From: Pedobacter cryoconitis
GTDB lineage: Bacteria > Bacteroidota > Bacteroidia > Sphingobacteriales > Sphingobacteriaceae
Assembly: GCF_014200605.1 (NCBI RefSeq)
Contig: NZ_JACHCE010000002.1
Span: 1 to 53,201 of the forward strand
Direction: 5' to 3'
Length of the DNA: 53,201 bases
A program made the translations under genes and the position numbers. Each line of letters begins with the position of its first letter. Position 1 is the stretch's first letter. Positions 41,595 through 50,432 of this stretch are shown here, one piece after another. The notes below the pieces were generated by a model. The model saw only the letters and a list, made by a program, of their open reading frames with translations. It was not told the DNA's origin and ran no database searches.

Positions 41595-42074
41595 ATGGAT
41601 GAACTTATAAATAGTTTGCTCAAATACAATAGGCTAACCAAAGAGGATATCGAACTGATCAAAAGTAGGGTACAGGTAAAATACTTAAAAAAGGAGATTT
41701 TTTTTGGAAGCCGGCAAGATAGCCAGGGAGATCGGATTTGTCAATGATGGTGTTTTAACAGTAAAAAACCATCTGAAGTCAGTTTCACCTCTGTTGCGCA
41801 TTCCGAATTATTGTTTTTTTCAGAAAAGGCCATAAATGAACTTGCAGACGCAATTCCGTTATTGAACCCGCTTATTATTCAAATATCATTGACTATATTG
41901 GATAATAAATTTAAAATAAGCGACAACATGCTCAGACAGGACGAAAAAACAAGATACTTTGATTTTTTGAAAATATATCCCGGTCTGGCTAATCAGATTC
42001 CTTTGTCAGCGCTGGCCTCATATCTGGGTATCAGACAGTTTTCGTTAAGCAGGATAAGAAAAAATACCTTTTAG
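41595..42074 (+). pseudogene. Crp/Fnr-family regulator, frameshifted with internal deletion
   Basis: The start MDELINSLLKYNRLTKEDIE and the following KYLKK are typical of Bacteroidota Crp/Fnr regulators. One base is missing in the A-run near 41690. In the next frame the sequence continues as GDFFLEAGKIAREIGFVNDG. The central part of the cyclic-nucleotide-binding fold is then absent. The third frame resumes as HSELLFFSEKAINELADAIP and runs through a helix-turn-helix (IPLSALASYLGIRQFSLSRI) to the stop at 42074. At least two lesions separate the parts, so no full-length protein can be made. The homologous full gene would be about 190 codons; about 160 are left. Confidence 0.8.
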
Positions 42075-42139
42075 TTTTTGTCATTTGGCAAAAACTAAAA
42101 GGTTCGTTAGGTCTAATTTTGATGGATAATTAAGAAAAT

Positions 42140-43288
42140 ATGTCAAAGAACCAATTGTCTGAAAATAAAATAAACCAGGCTGATATCAGTAACTGGAGAG
42201 CATGGCCATTCAACCGATCGGCCTTTCACAAGGTAAATGAATTTATCACAACAGAAGTCGTGGAAAACGATGCCACGTTTACCAGTGAACTAAAAAATAC
42301 GCCAAATCCTGACATAGAGAGTATTTTGCGGCCCCACCTTTCTGATATGGAAACCGATTCTATCGTGATACTGCATAAGGGCGAAGTCGCCTATGAGTAC
42401 TATGCAAATGAAAATGAGCGGCAAACACCGCATATCCTGATGTCAGCTACCAAATCGGTTGTCGGATTAATTGCCGGCATGCTTGAAAGCAAAGGTTATA
42501 TTGACCTGAACGCCTTCGCTTCAGTCTATATCCCACAGATTATAGGGACTGTTTATGAGCAGGTAACATTGCAGGAGCTGCTTGACATGCGTACGGGAGT
42601 TATATTCAATAAAACTCAGCAGGAGACTTATGACCTGGCCACAAATTGGGTGCCGATACCAAGTGGGTGTAATCAGTTAAATCTATTAGATTTTTTTTCA
42701 AGCTTAAAAGACGCTGAAAAAATAAAAGATGACCCTTTTAGGTATGTATCTGCAAATTATGATCTTTTGGGGCTGGTGATCGAAAGGGCGACAGGAAAAA
42801 AAATGAATTCGATATTGAGTGAGTTTTTATGGAAGCCAATTGGTGCTCAGAGCGACGCTTACCTGACCGTCGACATAGATAGATTCCCGAGATCTACAGG
42901 TGGTTTTTGCACAACGATTATGGATTTTGCTAGAATAGGTCAGCTCATTGCAAATGGCGGCACATTAAACTCAAAACAGATTATTCCAATTTCGGTAATT
43001 GAGGATATCATGAACAATGGTGATCATGAGGCCTGGAGGGATGGCCAATGGGGTAAAATGTGGTTGCCGATAAGCAATCAGATGAGTTATCGCAATGGGT
43101 GGTATGTTGATAATAAAGAGCCAAAAATGTTATTTGCAATGGGTGTTTTCGGACAGAATCTATTTATTGACCGGGCCAATAATATTGTGATAGCCAAATT
43201 CTCATCATGGAAAGAAGAGACGGATTACCGTGCATTAGCCCTGACCCATCAGCTGGTAGGCAAAATCAGAAATTCGCTGATGGCTTAA
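42140..43288 (+). CDS. Serine hydrolase, class C beta-lactamase/NylB fold
   Basis: This protein of 382 residues is a penicillin-binding-fold serine hydrolase. The active-site SxxK is Ser102-Ala-Thr-Lys105 (LMSATKSVVGLIAG). The second motif is RYVSANYDLLG with Tyr202, in the Y-x-S form seen in 6-aminohexanoate-dimer hydrolases and related esterases, not the YxN form of true AmpC. There is no signal peptide, so it should be cytoplasmic, which also argues against a beta-lactamase role. Residues 240-330 contain RFPRSTGGFCTTIMDFARIG, common in this family. It lies 65 bases after the Crp/Fnr pseudogene; its former regulator may have been lost. The natural substrate is unknown. Confidence 0.85.
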   Translation: MSKNQLSENKINQADISNWRAWPFNRSAFHKVNEFITTEVVENDATFTSELKNTPNPDIESILRPHLSDMETDSIVILHKGEVAYEYYANENERQTPHILMSATKSVVGLIAGMLESKGYIDLNAFASVYIPQIIGTVYEQVTLQELLDMRTGVIFNKTQQETYDLATNWVPIPSGCNQLNLLDFFSSLKDAEKIKDDPFRYVSANYDLLGLVIERATGKKMNSILSEFLWKPIGAQSDAYLTVDIDRFPRSTGGFCTTIMDFARIGQLIANGGTLNSKQIIPISVIEDIMNNGDHEAWRDGQWGKMWLPISNQMSYRNGWYVDNKEPKMLFAMGVFGQNLFIDRANNIVIAKFSSWKEETDYRALALTHQLVGKIRNSLMA

Positions 43289-43402
43289 ATTATTAAGGAC
43301 ATCGATACCCGGACAAAATAGGACAGGCTAAGTTCTTTTGGACCATTTTATACCGTGGTGAAAATTATAGAAGTTGTGGGTATTTATCTGAATATTGCTA
43401 AA

Positions 43403-43435
43403 AAAAGCCTGTAGATTAAATATCTACAGGCTTTT
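43403..43435. terminator. Bidirectional terminator between hydrolase and tRNA-Ser
   Basis: AAAAGCCTGTAGAT (43403-43416) and ATCTACAGGCTTTT (43422-43435) form a perfect 14-bp stem with a 5-base loop. It is A-rich before and T-rich after, so it can work in both directions. It serves the serine hydrolase on the plus strand and tRNA-Ser on the minus strand. Confidence 0.85.
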
Positions 43436-43458
43436 AACCATTTTAATGGTGTTTGTTG

Positions 43459-43546
43459 CGGAGAGAGAGGGATTCGAACCCTCGATACCCTTTTGAGGTA
43501 TACACACTTTCCAGGCGTGCTCCTTCAACCACTCGGACACCTCTCC
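43459..43546 (-). tRNA. tRNA-Ser(GGA)
   Basis: On the minus strand the 88-nt sequence folds as a class II tRNA. The acceptor 5' strand GGAGAGG pairs with TCTCTCC (one G-U) and is followed by discriminator G. The anticodon loop CTGGAAA has anticodon GGA, reading UCC/UCU serine codons. There is a long variable arm, and the T arm is GAGGG-TTCGAAT-CCCTC. CCA is not encoded. Confidence 0.95.
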
Positions 43547-43613
43547 TGTTCGGGGATGCAAAAGTAGTATTTTTTTTGATTGTTAAATTGGAGCCTGCCT
43601 GATTTTTTACAAA

Positions 43614-45044
43614 TTAATCAATCACAGTAACTTTTACCATGTTTGTTTTGCCTTTACTTTCCATTGGAATTGCAGCAGTATTGATTAAAGTATCTCCTTT
43701 TTTGATCAGTTTCATTTTTACCAACAGACTGTTTACATCTAAAATAGTCTCATCAGTACTTTCAAACTTATCGTAAAAGAACGCCTGAACACCCCAGACT
43801 AAGCTTAAAGTATTTAATAACTGTTTGTTATTTGTGAAAATATAAGTTAATGCTTTTGGTCTGTGTGCTGAGATTTCGAAAGCAGTATAACCACTTACAG
43901 TCATAGAAACGATACCTACAGCATTCGTTCTGTTCGCTAAAATACAAGCAGAATCACAAATTGCATCACTTAAGAAAGTTGGAGAATCTGCTTTTAAAGC
44001 CTTATCGATGTGGAAAGGGTAGCTGTTTGCTTCAATATTCTGAATGATTTTTTGCATCGTTTCAATAACGATCAGAGGAAACTCTCCTACTGAAGTTTCT
44101 CCGCTCAACATTACTGCATCTGCACCATCCAATACTGAATTAGCTACGTCATTCACCTCAGCACGTGTTGGTCTTGGTGTAGTAATCATACTTTCCAGCA
44201 TCTGGGTAGCAATAATTACAGGTTTAGAAGCAGCAATACATTTCTCAACGATCATTTTTTGCAACAAAGGAACTTCTTCCATTGGCATTTCAACACCAAG
44301 GTCACCACGGGCAACCATGATACCGTCCGAAACAGCAATGATTTCATCAATGTTATCAATAGCTTCAGGCTTTTCAATTTTAGCAATTACTCTTGCGCCT
44401 TTACCTCTTTGTTTGATAATATCTTTTAATTCAATGATGTCTGCAGCATTACGAACAAAGGAAAGACCGATCCAGTCTACGTCATTTTCTAATACGAACT
44501 CAAGGTTTTTACGATCTTCAACAGTTAAAGAAGGAATAGAAACTTTAGTATTTGGTAAGTTTACACCTTTTCTTGAAGTTAAGATACCACCATGAACAAC
44601 TTCACAAACAACCTCATCTTCGTAGTTTGTTTCAATCACTCTCATTTGCAGTTTTCCATCATCTAAAAGGATGATTTCTCCTGGTTTAACATCTTTAGGG
44701 AAGCTAGTATAAGTAATATAAATACGTTCTTCATTACCGATGCATTCTTTAGTAGTGATGATTGTACGCGTTCCATTAACTAAGTGTATACCACCATCTT
44801 TAACAATTCCGATCCTGATTTTAGGGCCTTGTAAATCAGCCAAAATACCAACATTATAGTTGTGTTTTTTGTTGATTGCACGAATCGTATCCAGGACTTC
44901 CTGGTGATCAGCCTGTGAACCGTGTGAAAAGTTAAGTCTGCAAACGTCAAGTCCTGCATTAAACATGCTTAATAAAACGTCTGGTTTTGCTGAGGCCGGA
45001 CCTAGCGTGGCTACAATTTTTGTTCTGGAATGAAAGGGTTTCAT
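43614..45044 (-). CDS. pyk: Pyruvate kinase
   Basis: This protein of 476 residues is the glycolytic enzyme converting phosphoenolpyruvate and ADP to pyruvate and ATP. I chose ATG 45044 (MKPFHSRTKIVATLGPAS). An in-frame TTG ten codons upstream adds residues not typical of the family. Barrel motifs are intact: VCRLNFSHGSQADH, the catalytic-Lys segment ARVIAKIEKPEAIDNI, and the Mg/K-binding VARGDLGVEMP. The C-terminal allosteric domain ends normally. It is monocistronic, between tRNA-Ser and the IPExxxVDY gene, both on the same strand. Confidence 0.95.
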   Translation of the reverse strand: MKPFHSRTKIVATLGPASAKPDVLLSMFNAGLDVCRLNFSHGSQADHQEVLDTIRAINKKHNYNVGILADLQGPKIRIGIVKDGGIHLVNGTRTIITTKECIGNEERIYITYTSFPKDVKPGEIILLDDGKLQMRVIETNYEDEVVCEVVHGGILTSRKGVNLPNTKVSIPSLTVEDRKNLEFVLENDVDWIGLSFVRNAADIIELKDIIKQRGKGARVIAKIEKPEAIDNIDEIIAVSDGIMVARGDLGVEMPMEEVPLLQKMIVEKCIAASKPVIIATQMLESMITTPRPTRAEVNDVANSVLDGADAVMLSGETSVGEFPLIVIETMQKIIQNIEANSYPFHIDKALKADSPTFLSDAICDSACILANRTNAVGIVSMTVSGYTAFEISAHRPKALTYIFTNNKQLLNTLSLVWGVQAFFYDKFESTDETILDVNSLLVKMKLIKKGDTLINTAAIPMESKGKTNMVKVTVID

Positions 45045-45183
45045 TTGAGTTATTTTATTTGTTACGACTAACAAAAGAAGGTTTTAGCTATTAAAAACCA
45101 CTGTTAGCCTGGTTGATTCTGTTATTTAACTAAATAATGTTAGATTCAAATATAGTGTATTTAATACACCTTACATATAAAAT

Positions 45184-45603
45184 TTATATTACCAAATTCT
45201 CATTGGATTTTAACTTGAGTGGATCAATCTGCGCAGCTACCTGAATATCAGGCAGTTTGTTAAGGCCGGAAATAATATAATCAAGATCTTCTTTATCTAT
45301 GTATCCCTGAATAATCATAAAATAATCCACTTTATTCATTTCAGGAATCAAAAACCCCTCACTACTGCGGTTACCGAGGATAAAAAAATCATTATCCCCC
45401 TGCTCCACGTAAAAAAAATACTTCGAAAAGGCAACCGGAGGCTCGTCCACATTAAAAAAGACCTCGTGATCTTCCGCTTTTTCGAAATTTAAATTAAGCC
45501 TGGTATTGATCTTATGGCAGAGCACATAATCCTTTAAGGAGGCTGTGATTGCGATTAAGACAAAATCAAGATCTAATGAAAGTTTTAAATATGTTTTGTT
45601 CAA
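45184..45603 (-). CDS. IPExxxVDY family protein
   Basis: This protein of 139 residues has the name-giving motif of a Bacteroidota-specific family: IPEMNKVDY in the segment GFLIPEMNKVDYFMII. The function is unknown. It is small, acidic and probably cytoplasmic, with no signal peptide. Genes of this family are commonly found next to acpP and pyk in Bacteroidota, as here, so a tie to fatty-acid or central carbon metabolism is possible but unproven. It is divergent from acpP; 165 bases separate the two starts. Confidence 0.88.
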   Translation of the reverse strand: MNKTYLKLSLDLDFVLIAITASLKDYVLCHKINTRLNLNFEKAEDHEVFFNVDEPPVAFSKYFFYVEQGDNDFFILGNRSSEGFLIPEMNKVDYFMIIQGYIDKEDLDYIISGLNKLPDIQVAAQIDPLKLKSNENLVI

Positions 45604-45700
45604 AGCAGGTAAGTAAGATATATTTTAGGATACGAAATTATAAAACTAATTTTGCTTTATCATTTGAAATAAAAACATTAAAATTGACAGAGAAATAAAA

Positions 45701-45734
45701 ACATTTGAAATGTGTCAGAATTTATTTTTCTTTG
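45701..45734 (+). promoter_or_regulatory. acpP promoter with palindrome over the -33 element
   Basis: TTTG (45704-45707), 19 bases, then TTTCTTTG (45727-45734) fit the Bacteroidota promoter with one change in the -7 element. The -33 TTTG lies in the centre of the perfect palindrome ACATTT-G-AAATGT (45701-45713). A related copy, CATTTGAAAT, lies at 45661-45670. This suggests a transcriptional regulator of the acpP-fabF-rnc unit. Confidence 0.6.
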
Positions 45735-45768
45735 CACTGAATTATTTAACCCATTAAATTATAACATT

Positions 45769-46005
45769 ATGTCTGATATTGCTTCAAGAGTTAAGGCTAT
45801 TATCGTTGAAAAATTAGGTGTGGATGAGAGCGAGGTTACCCCAGAAGCTTCTTTCACTAATGACCTAGGTGCGGATTCTTTGGATACTGTAGAACTTATC
45901 ATGGAATTCGAAAAAGAATTCAATGTAGCGATTCCTGATGATCAAGCTGAGACTATCGGTACAGTTGGTCAAGCAATTGCTTATCTAGAGAAAAACGTAA
46001 AGTAG
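45769..46005 (+). CDS. acpP: Acyl carrier protein
   Basis: This protein of 78 residues carries growing acyl chains in fatty acid synthesis. Ser37 in the DSL motif ([12 protein letters not shown]) is the site of 4'-phosphopantetheine attachment. I chose ATG 45769 ([12 protein letters not shown]); an in-frame ATG 19 codons upstream gives a hydrophobic extension foreign to the family and would overlap the promoter. It lies 29 bases before fabF, the enzyme that uses it, in the usual Bacteroidota order acpP-fabF-rnc. Confidence 0.96.
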   Translation: MSDIASRVKAIIVEKLGVDESEVTPEASFTNDLGADSLDTVELIMEFEKEFNVAIPDDQAETIGTVGQAIAYLEKNVK

Positions 46006-46034
46006 AACATACGGCCTCCGTATAATCCGTATAA

Positions 46035-47288
46035 ATGGAATTAAAAAGAGTAGTAGTTACAGGTTTAGGTGCACTCACTCCAATTGGCAATACTATCCCA
46101 GAATTCTGGGATAATTTGTTAAAAGGGGTGAGTGGCGCTGCGCCGATTACAAGTTTTGATACAGAAAAATTCAAAACAAAATTTGCCTGCGAGCTGAAAA
46201 ACTTCAACCCTGAAGACTTTTTAGAAAAAAAAGAAGCTCGTAAATTAGATCCTTTTGTGCAATACGCTATAGCATCAACAGACGAAGCGGTGAAAGATGC
46301 AGGATTTGATTTCTCGCAAATGGACACCAATCGTGTTGGCGTTATCTGGGGTACTGGTATTGGTGGGATAAAAACATTTCTGGAAGAAATGAGAAATTAT
46401 TTTGCGGGTGATGGAACTCCCCGTATTAATCCTTTCTTTATTCCAAAGATGATTATTGACATCGTGCCAGGTCATATCTCAATAAAATATGGCTTACGTG
46501 GCCCTAACTTTGCTACCGTATCTGCCTGTGCCTCTTCAACTAATGCAATGATCGATGCTTTCAATTACATTCGTCTTAATATGGCAGATGTGATTATCAG
46601 CGGAGGTTCTGAAGCGATTATTAACGAAGCTGGTATTGGTGGTTTTAATGCAATGCACGCTCTTTCAACAAGGAATGACGATCCTTCAACTGCTTCCAGA
46701 CCGTTTGATAAAGACAGGGATGGATTTGTAGCTGGTGAAGGTGCCGGAACAATTATTCTGGAAGAGCTAGAACATGCAAAAGCACGCGGCGCTAAAATTT
46801 ACGCTGAATTAGTTGGCGGTGGAATGAGCGCAGATGCGAATCATATTACAGCTCCGCATCCGCAAGGGTTAGGCGCTAAAATGGTAATGACCAATGCATT
46901 AAGAGATGCAGGGATGGATACCGGAGACATTGATTATATCAATGTTCATGGAACTTCAACCTCATTGGGAGATATCAGTGAAACCAGTGCAATTGTTAAT
47001 CTATTTGGCGAAGATGCCTACAAATTGAATATCAGCTCTACTAAATCAATGACTGGTCACCTTTTAGGTGCTGCTGGTGCAGTTGAGGCTATTGCTGCGA
47101 TTCTTGCTGTACAAAACGACATCGTACCTCCAACAATTAATCACTTCACCGATGATCCTGCTTTTGATCCTAAATTGAATTTTACTTTTCATGAGCCCCA
47201 AAAACGATTAGTGCGTGCTGCATTAAGCAATACTTTTGGTTTCGGTGGTCATAATGCATCAGTAATTTTCAAAAAATACAAAGAGTAA
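46035..47288 (+). CDS. fabF: 3-oxoacyl-ACP synthase II
   Basis: This protein of 417 residues is the condensing enzyme that extends acyl-ACP with malonyl-ACP. The thiolase-fold catalytic triad is Cys165 (VSACASSTNAM), His305 (NVHGTSTSLGD) and His342 (KSMTGHLLGAAGAV), with Lys337 supporting. NTFGFGGHNAS is the usual C-terminal loop. It is complete and of normal length. It lies between acpP and rnc in one operon, with gaps of 29 and 33 bases. Confidence 0.96.
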   Translation: MELKRVVVTGLGALTPIGNTIPEFWDNLLKGVSGAAPITSFDTEKFKTKFACELKNFNPEDFLEKKEARKLDPFVQYAIASTDEAVKDAGFDFSQMDTNRVGVIWGTGIGGIKTFLEEMRNYFAGDGTPRINPFFIPKMIIDIVPGHISIKYGLRGPNFATVSACASSTNAMIDAFNYIRLNMADVIISGGSEAIINEAGIGGFNAMHALSTRNDDPSTASRPFDKDRDGFVAGEGAGTIILEELEHAKARGAKIYAELVGGGMSADANHITAPHPQGLGAKMVMTNALRDAGMDTGDIDYINVHGTSTSLGDISETSAIVNLFGEDAYKLNISSTKSMTGHLLGAAGAVEAIAAILAVQNDIVPPTINHFTDDPAFDPKLNFTFHEPQKRLVRAALSNTFGFGGHNASVIFKKYKE

Positions 47289-47321
47289 AAACGTCACGGA
47301 ATATCGACCTTAATAAATTTA

Positions 47322-48050
47322 ATGCCCCTATTTGACCTATATAAGCTCCATTTATCACCCGATAAAGAGTTTATAAAAAAGCTGAAAAATATGTTAGGCT
47401 TTGTGCCTGGAAATACCGTTTTGTATAAAATGGCATTCAGGCACAGGTCTGTGGCTAAAGTATTGAAAAATGGGAGTCGGAGCAGTAACGAACGTTTAGA
47501 ATTCCTGGGCGATGCTATCCTCGGCGCTGTTATCGCAGAATTACTCTTTAAAAGCTACCCTTACAAAGAAGAAGGTTTCCTGACCGAAATGCGCTCTAAG
47601 ATAGTTAACAGGGTAAATTTGAATCAGCTTGCCAGAAAAATGGGCTTTGATCAGCTCATCGTTTTCGATCAGAAAATGGTGAATATGCAAACCAAACACC
47701 ATTCTATGCTTGGAGACGCTTTTGAAGCATTAATTGGTGCCGTATACCTGGACAAAGGGTATAATTTCACTAAAGAGTTGTTGCTGAAACGTATTGTCAA
47801 GCCTTATATCGATATTCATACCCTTGAACTGACCGAAACAAATTTCAAGAGTAAACTGATTGAATGGTGTCAGCGTCACGCCAAAGATATTACCTTCGAA
47901 ATGATGGAAAACAGTGAAGGCGACAGTGCCAAATTATTCACTATCCAGGCTATTATTGATGGCGAAAGTTACGGTATCGGAAGAGACTACAATAAGAAAA
48001 ATGCAGAGAAGCAAGCCGCAGAGAAAGCCTGTGAAGCATTATCCTTATAA
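47322..48050 (+). CDS. rnc: Ribonuclease III
   Basis: This protein of 242 residues is a double-strand-specific endoribonuclease that processes rRNA precursors and structured mRNAs. The RNase III signature NERLEFLGDAILG (56-68) and the second acidic cluster LGDAFEALIGAVYLDKG provide the Mg-binding site. A C-terminal double-stranded-RNA-binding domain spans about 172-240 and ends KKNAEKQAAEKACEAL. It is the last gene of acpP-fabF-rnc and ends 10 bases from a convergent gene with no evident hairpin between them. Confidence 0.95.
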   Translation: MPLFDLYKLHLSPDKEFIKKLKNMLGFVPGNTVLYKMAFRHRSVAKVLKNGSRSSNERLEFLGDAILGAVIAELLFKSYPYKEEGFLTEMRSKIVNRVNLNQLARKMGFDQLIVFDQKMVNMQTKHHSMLGDAFEALIGAVYLDKGYNFTKELLLKRIVKPYIDIHTLELTETNFKSKLIEWCQRHAKDITFEMMENSEGDSAKLFTIQAIIDGESYGIGRDYNKKNAEKQAAEKACEALSL

Positions 48051-48060
48051 AAACAAATCA

Positions 48061-48780
48061 TTATTTCTTTTTTAAAGTGTCTGTATACTTTTTATAAGTA
48101 TCTCTGATATACTTTACAGCGTCATATTCTGTCCAGTTTTTAGCTTTCTGGTAGTCAGGGCGATAGTTCAACATAAAATCCTCCAGCTCTTTACCACTCA
48201 GATCCGTATTCTTTTTGATTAAAGATTCATTAAAATAACCATCAATCTGAGTTTGCTGTAATTCTCTGTTATAATAATTCCCAAATCGCTTTGCATTCTT
48301 AGGCGTACGCCCAAAAAGCTCGTATAAAGCAGTTATAGGTGCAAAAATATAAGAAAGCAGAGGTGGCTTTCCACCATAAAAAGATCCTTTATCTCTATAA
48401 TCCTGTTTTAGTTCATCCAGTTCAGTTTTTTTTGATTTACCTCTGATATTCACCTCCTGTAAGGTTGTTCCAGCCCCATTATCAAGATAAACGATCAGAT
48501 CTTTATTAGATAAAACAATGATTTCCTTATCCGAATAGTCCTGCTTATAAATAACCAGCGTATCCCCCAAATTAGCTTTCACCTGGAAAAGTCCAAGATC
48601 ATTACTGCTTACTGTAAATTTAGTCCGCAAATTAGAAATCTGTGCCATTGCAATACGGTTCGTTGTACCTTTAGCCATTACAACTCCATTCAACTGAAAA
48701 TCCTGCTGTGCAAAAACAACAGTTACTGAAGCAAATAAAAATGTGAAAACGAATAAAGTTCTTAAGATTGTACGGATCAT
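48061..48780 (-). CDS. Secreted CarboxypepD_reg-like domain protein
   Basis: This protein of 239 residues has unknown function. A signal peptide (about 1-24, ending VVFAQ) is followed by a beta-sandwich of the carboxypeptidase-regulatory-like type (27-115): FQLNGVVMAKGTTNRIAMA, then NDLGLFQVKANLGDTLVI and LQEVNIRGK. This is the fold found at the start of TonB-dependent receptors. The rest (120-239) is charged and Tyr/Lys-rich with YIFAPITALYELFGRTPKNA, and has no channel domain. It is therefore a free-standing periplasmic or outer-membrane-associated protein. It is convergent with rnc and divergent from yicC. Confidence 0.85.
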   Translation of the reverse strand: MIRTILRTLFVFTFLFASVTVVFAQQDFQLNGVVMAKGTTNRIAMAQISNLRTKFTVSSNDLGLFQVKANLGDTLVIYKQDYSDKEIIVLSNKDLIVYLDNGAGTTLQEVNIRGKSKKTELDELKQDYRDKGSFYGGKPPLLSYIFAPITALYELFGRTPKNAKRFGNYYNRELQQTQIDGYFNESLIKKNTDLSGKELEDFMLNYRPDYQKAKNWTEYDAVKYIRDTYKKYTDTLKKK

Positions 48781-48935
48781 TTTTCTGCGGTGTATGCGGT
48801 AAATTTAACTATTGTTTGTCAATCTGCCATGCCAAAAATCGGCAAATGACTTTAGAAAGGCTATTCAAGAGATGAAAAATTTCATATCCTGACCTGAGCC
48901 TGTTTAAAATAGGTTCTCATTTTAACAATAAATTA

Positions 48936-48943
48936 TATCTTTG
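48936..48943 (+). promoter_or_regulatory. yicC promoter -7 element adjacent to the start codon
   Basis: TATCTTTG is a perfect TAnnTTTG element that ends only three bases before the yicC ATG at 48947. Transcription would start at or within a few bases of the ATG, predicting a leaderless or nearly leaderless mRNA. The -33 element is weak. Confidence 0.6.
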
Positions 48944-48946
48944 CAC

Positions 48947-49822
48947 ATGATAAAATCAATGACAGGTTATGGCCTGGCCTCTACAGATCAGGAAAATACA
49001 AAGTTTTCCGTAGAGATAAAATCCCTGAACAGTAAGTTTTTAGAACTAAATCTAAAACTTCCGAGAGCGTATGCAGATAAAGAACTTTTACTGCGTAATA
49101 TCTGCAGCAAGGATATTGAGCGGGGTAAAGTGAATGTTTCTATCAATATCGAGCGTAGTGAAGAAAACCTGAAAGGTGCAACTATCAATGCAGCTTTACT
49201 AAGCAAATATTATAAACAGTTAGAAGCAATCAACATTGATTTAGGTGCCAACTCAGGTAACCTGCTTCAGGCTGTATTAAATTTCCCTGATGTCATCAGC
49301 TACACTGAAGAGGTAGTTAATGAAGGTGAATGGGATATTTTACAGCAAACATTTAATACTGCTTTAGCTAATTTCAACCAGTTCAGGGAAACTGAAGGTG
49401 CTGTGCTGAAACAGGATCTTGAGCTTAGAATTACCAATATTCTTGGATTTTTTGCACAAATTGAAGTTTTAGCTCCTTTAAGAATTCCGCATATCAGAGC
49501 AAAACTGAATCAGTTGCTGGAAGAAGTATCCGGAAAGGTTAACGTTGATCAAAACCGTTTAGAGCAGGAATTAATCTATTATATAGATAAACTTGATATC
49601 ACGGAAGAAAAAATCCGTCTGAAAAGTCACTGTGATTATTTTACTGAAACGCTGAAAAGTAAAGATGCGAATGGTAAAAAACTTGGTTTCATCTCTCAGG
49701 AAATAGGCCGCGAAATTAATACCATGGGTGCAAAAGCAAATGATGCACAGATACAGCAATTAGTTGTAGGCATGAAAGAGGAATTAGAAAAGATTAAAGA
49801 ACAGTTGTTAAACGTTATTTAA
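48947..49822 (+). CDS. YicC-family endoribonuclease
   Basis: This protein of 291 residues is of the YicC/YloC family, shown in other bacteria to be an endoribonuclease. I chose ATG 48947 because MIKSMTGYG is the conserved N-terminus of the family; an in-frame TTG two codons earlier lies inside the promoter element. The YicC_N domain (1-155) and the C-terminal DUF1732 (about 205-291) are both present, the latter with KLDITEEKIRLKSH and FISQEIGREINTMGAKAND. It is the first gene of yicC-gmk-nadD; gmk follows after 24 bases. Confidence 0.94.
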   Translation: MIKSMTGYGLASTDQENTKFSVEIKSLNSKFLELNLKLPRAYADKELLLRNICSKDIERGKVNVSINIERSEENLKGATINAALLSKYYKQLEAINIDLGANSGNLLQAVLNFPDVISYTEEVVNEGEWDILQQTFNTALANFNQFRETEGAVLKQDLELRITNILGFFAQIEVLAPLRIPHIRAKLNQLLEEVSGKVNVDQNRLEQELIYYIDKLDITEEKIRLKSHCDYFTETLKSKDANGKKLGFISQEIGREINTMGAKANDAQIQQLVVGMKEELEKIKEQLLNVI

Positions 49823-49846
49823 GACGTCAGCAAGATTTACACACCA

Positions 49847-50416
49847 ATGATACAAGGCAAACTTATTATATTTTCAGCACCATCAGGAGCAGGAAAAACA
49901 ACAATCGTTAAACATTTACTGGAGAAGTTTCCATCACTAAGCTTTTCTATCTCAGCCACAACCAGAGAATTACGTGGTGATGAGAAACATGAAAATGACT
50001 ACTATTTTATTTCAAAAGAATCATTCTTACACAAAGTTGCACACCAGGAGTTTGTAGAATTTGAAGAGGTTTACAATGGTACTTTCTATGGTACTTTACG
50101 TTCAGAGATCGAAAGAATCTGGAACGAGGGTAAACATGTTATTTTTGATATTGACGTAGAAGGCGGTTTACGCTTAAAACGCAAATACGAAGAAGATGCA
50201 TTGGCAATCTTTGTGCAGCCTCCATCTTTAGAAGTCTTAAAAGAGCGTTTAAGCGGTCGTGGTACTGACAGTGAGTCGAAACTTCAGGAAAGATTTGTTA
50301 AAGCAGAGAAAGAGCTTAAATACGCTGATAAATTTGATGTTATCCTTAAGAACTTTGATTTGGATACTGCCTGTGCAGAAGCAGAAAAATTAGTCTCTGA
50401 TTTCCTAAATAAATAA
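49847..50416 (+). CDS. gmk: Guanylate kinase
   Basis: This protein of 189 residues phosphorylates GMP to GDP with ATP. The P-loop is APSGAGKTT (11-19). The GMP-binding segment includes SATTRELRGDE and FVEFEEVYNGTFYGT. The lid Arg-rich part is RLSGRGTDSE, here with DSE where many enzymes have ETE or DSE. Length and motifs are normal. The gene lies between yicC and nadD in one operon, a common Bacteroidota order. Confidence 0.96.
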   Translation: MIQGKLIIFSAPSGAGKTTIVKHLLEKFPSLSFSISATTRELRGDEKHENDYYFISKESFLHKVAHQEFVEFEEVYNGTFYGTLRSEIERIWNEGKHVIFDIDVEGGLRLKRKYEEDALAIFVQPPSLEVLKERLSGRGTDSESKLQERFVKAEKELKYADKFDVILKNFDLDTACAEAEKLVSDFLNK

Positions 50417-50432
50417 ACAGCTTATAGAAAGA

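Noticed and set aside
42140..43288. Serine hydrolase as a beta-lactamase resistance gene
   Set aside because: There is no signal peptide for periplasmic export, and the second motif is of the Y-x-S type seen in NylB-like amide hydrolases and esterases.
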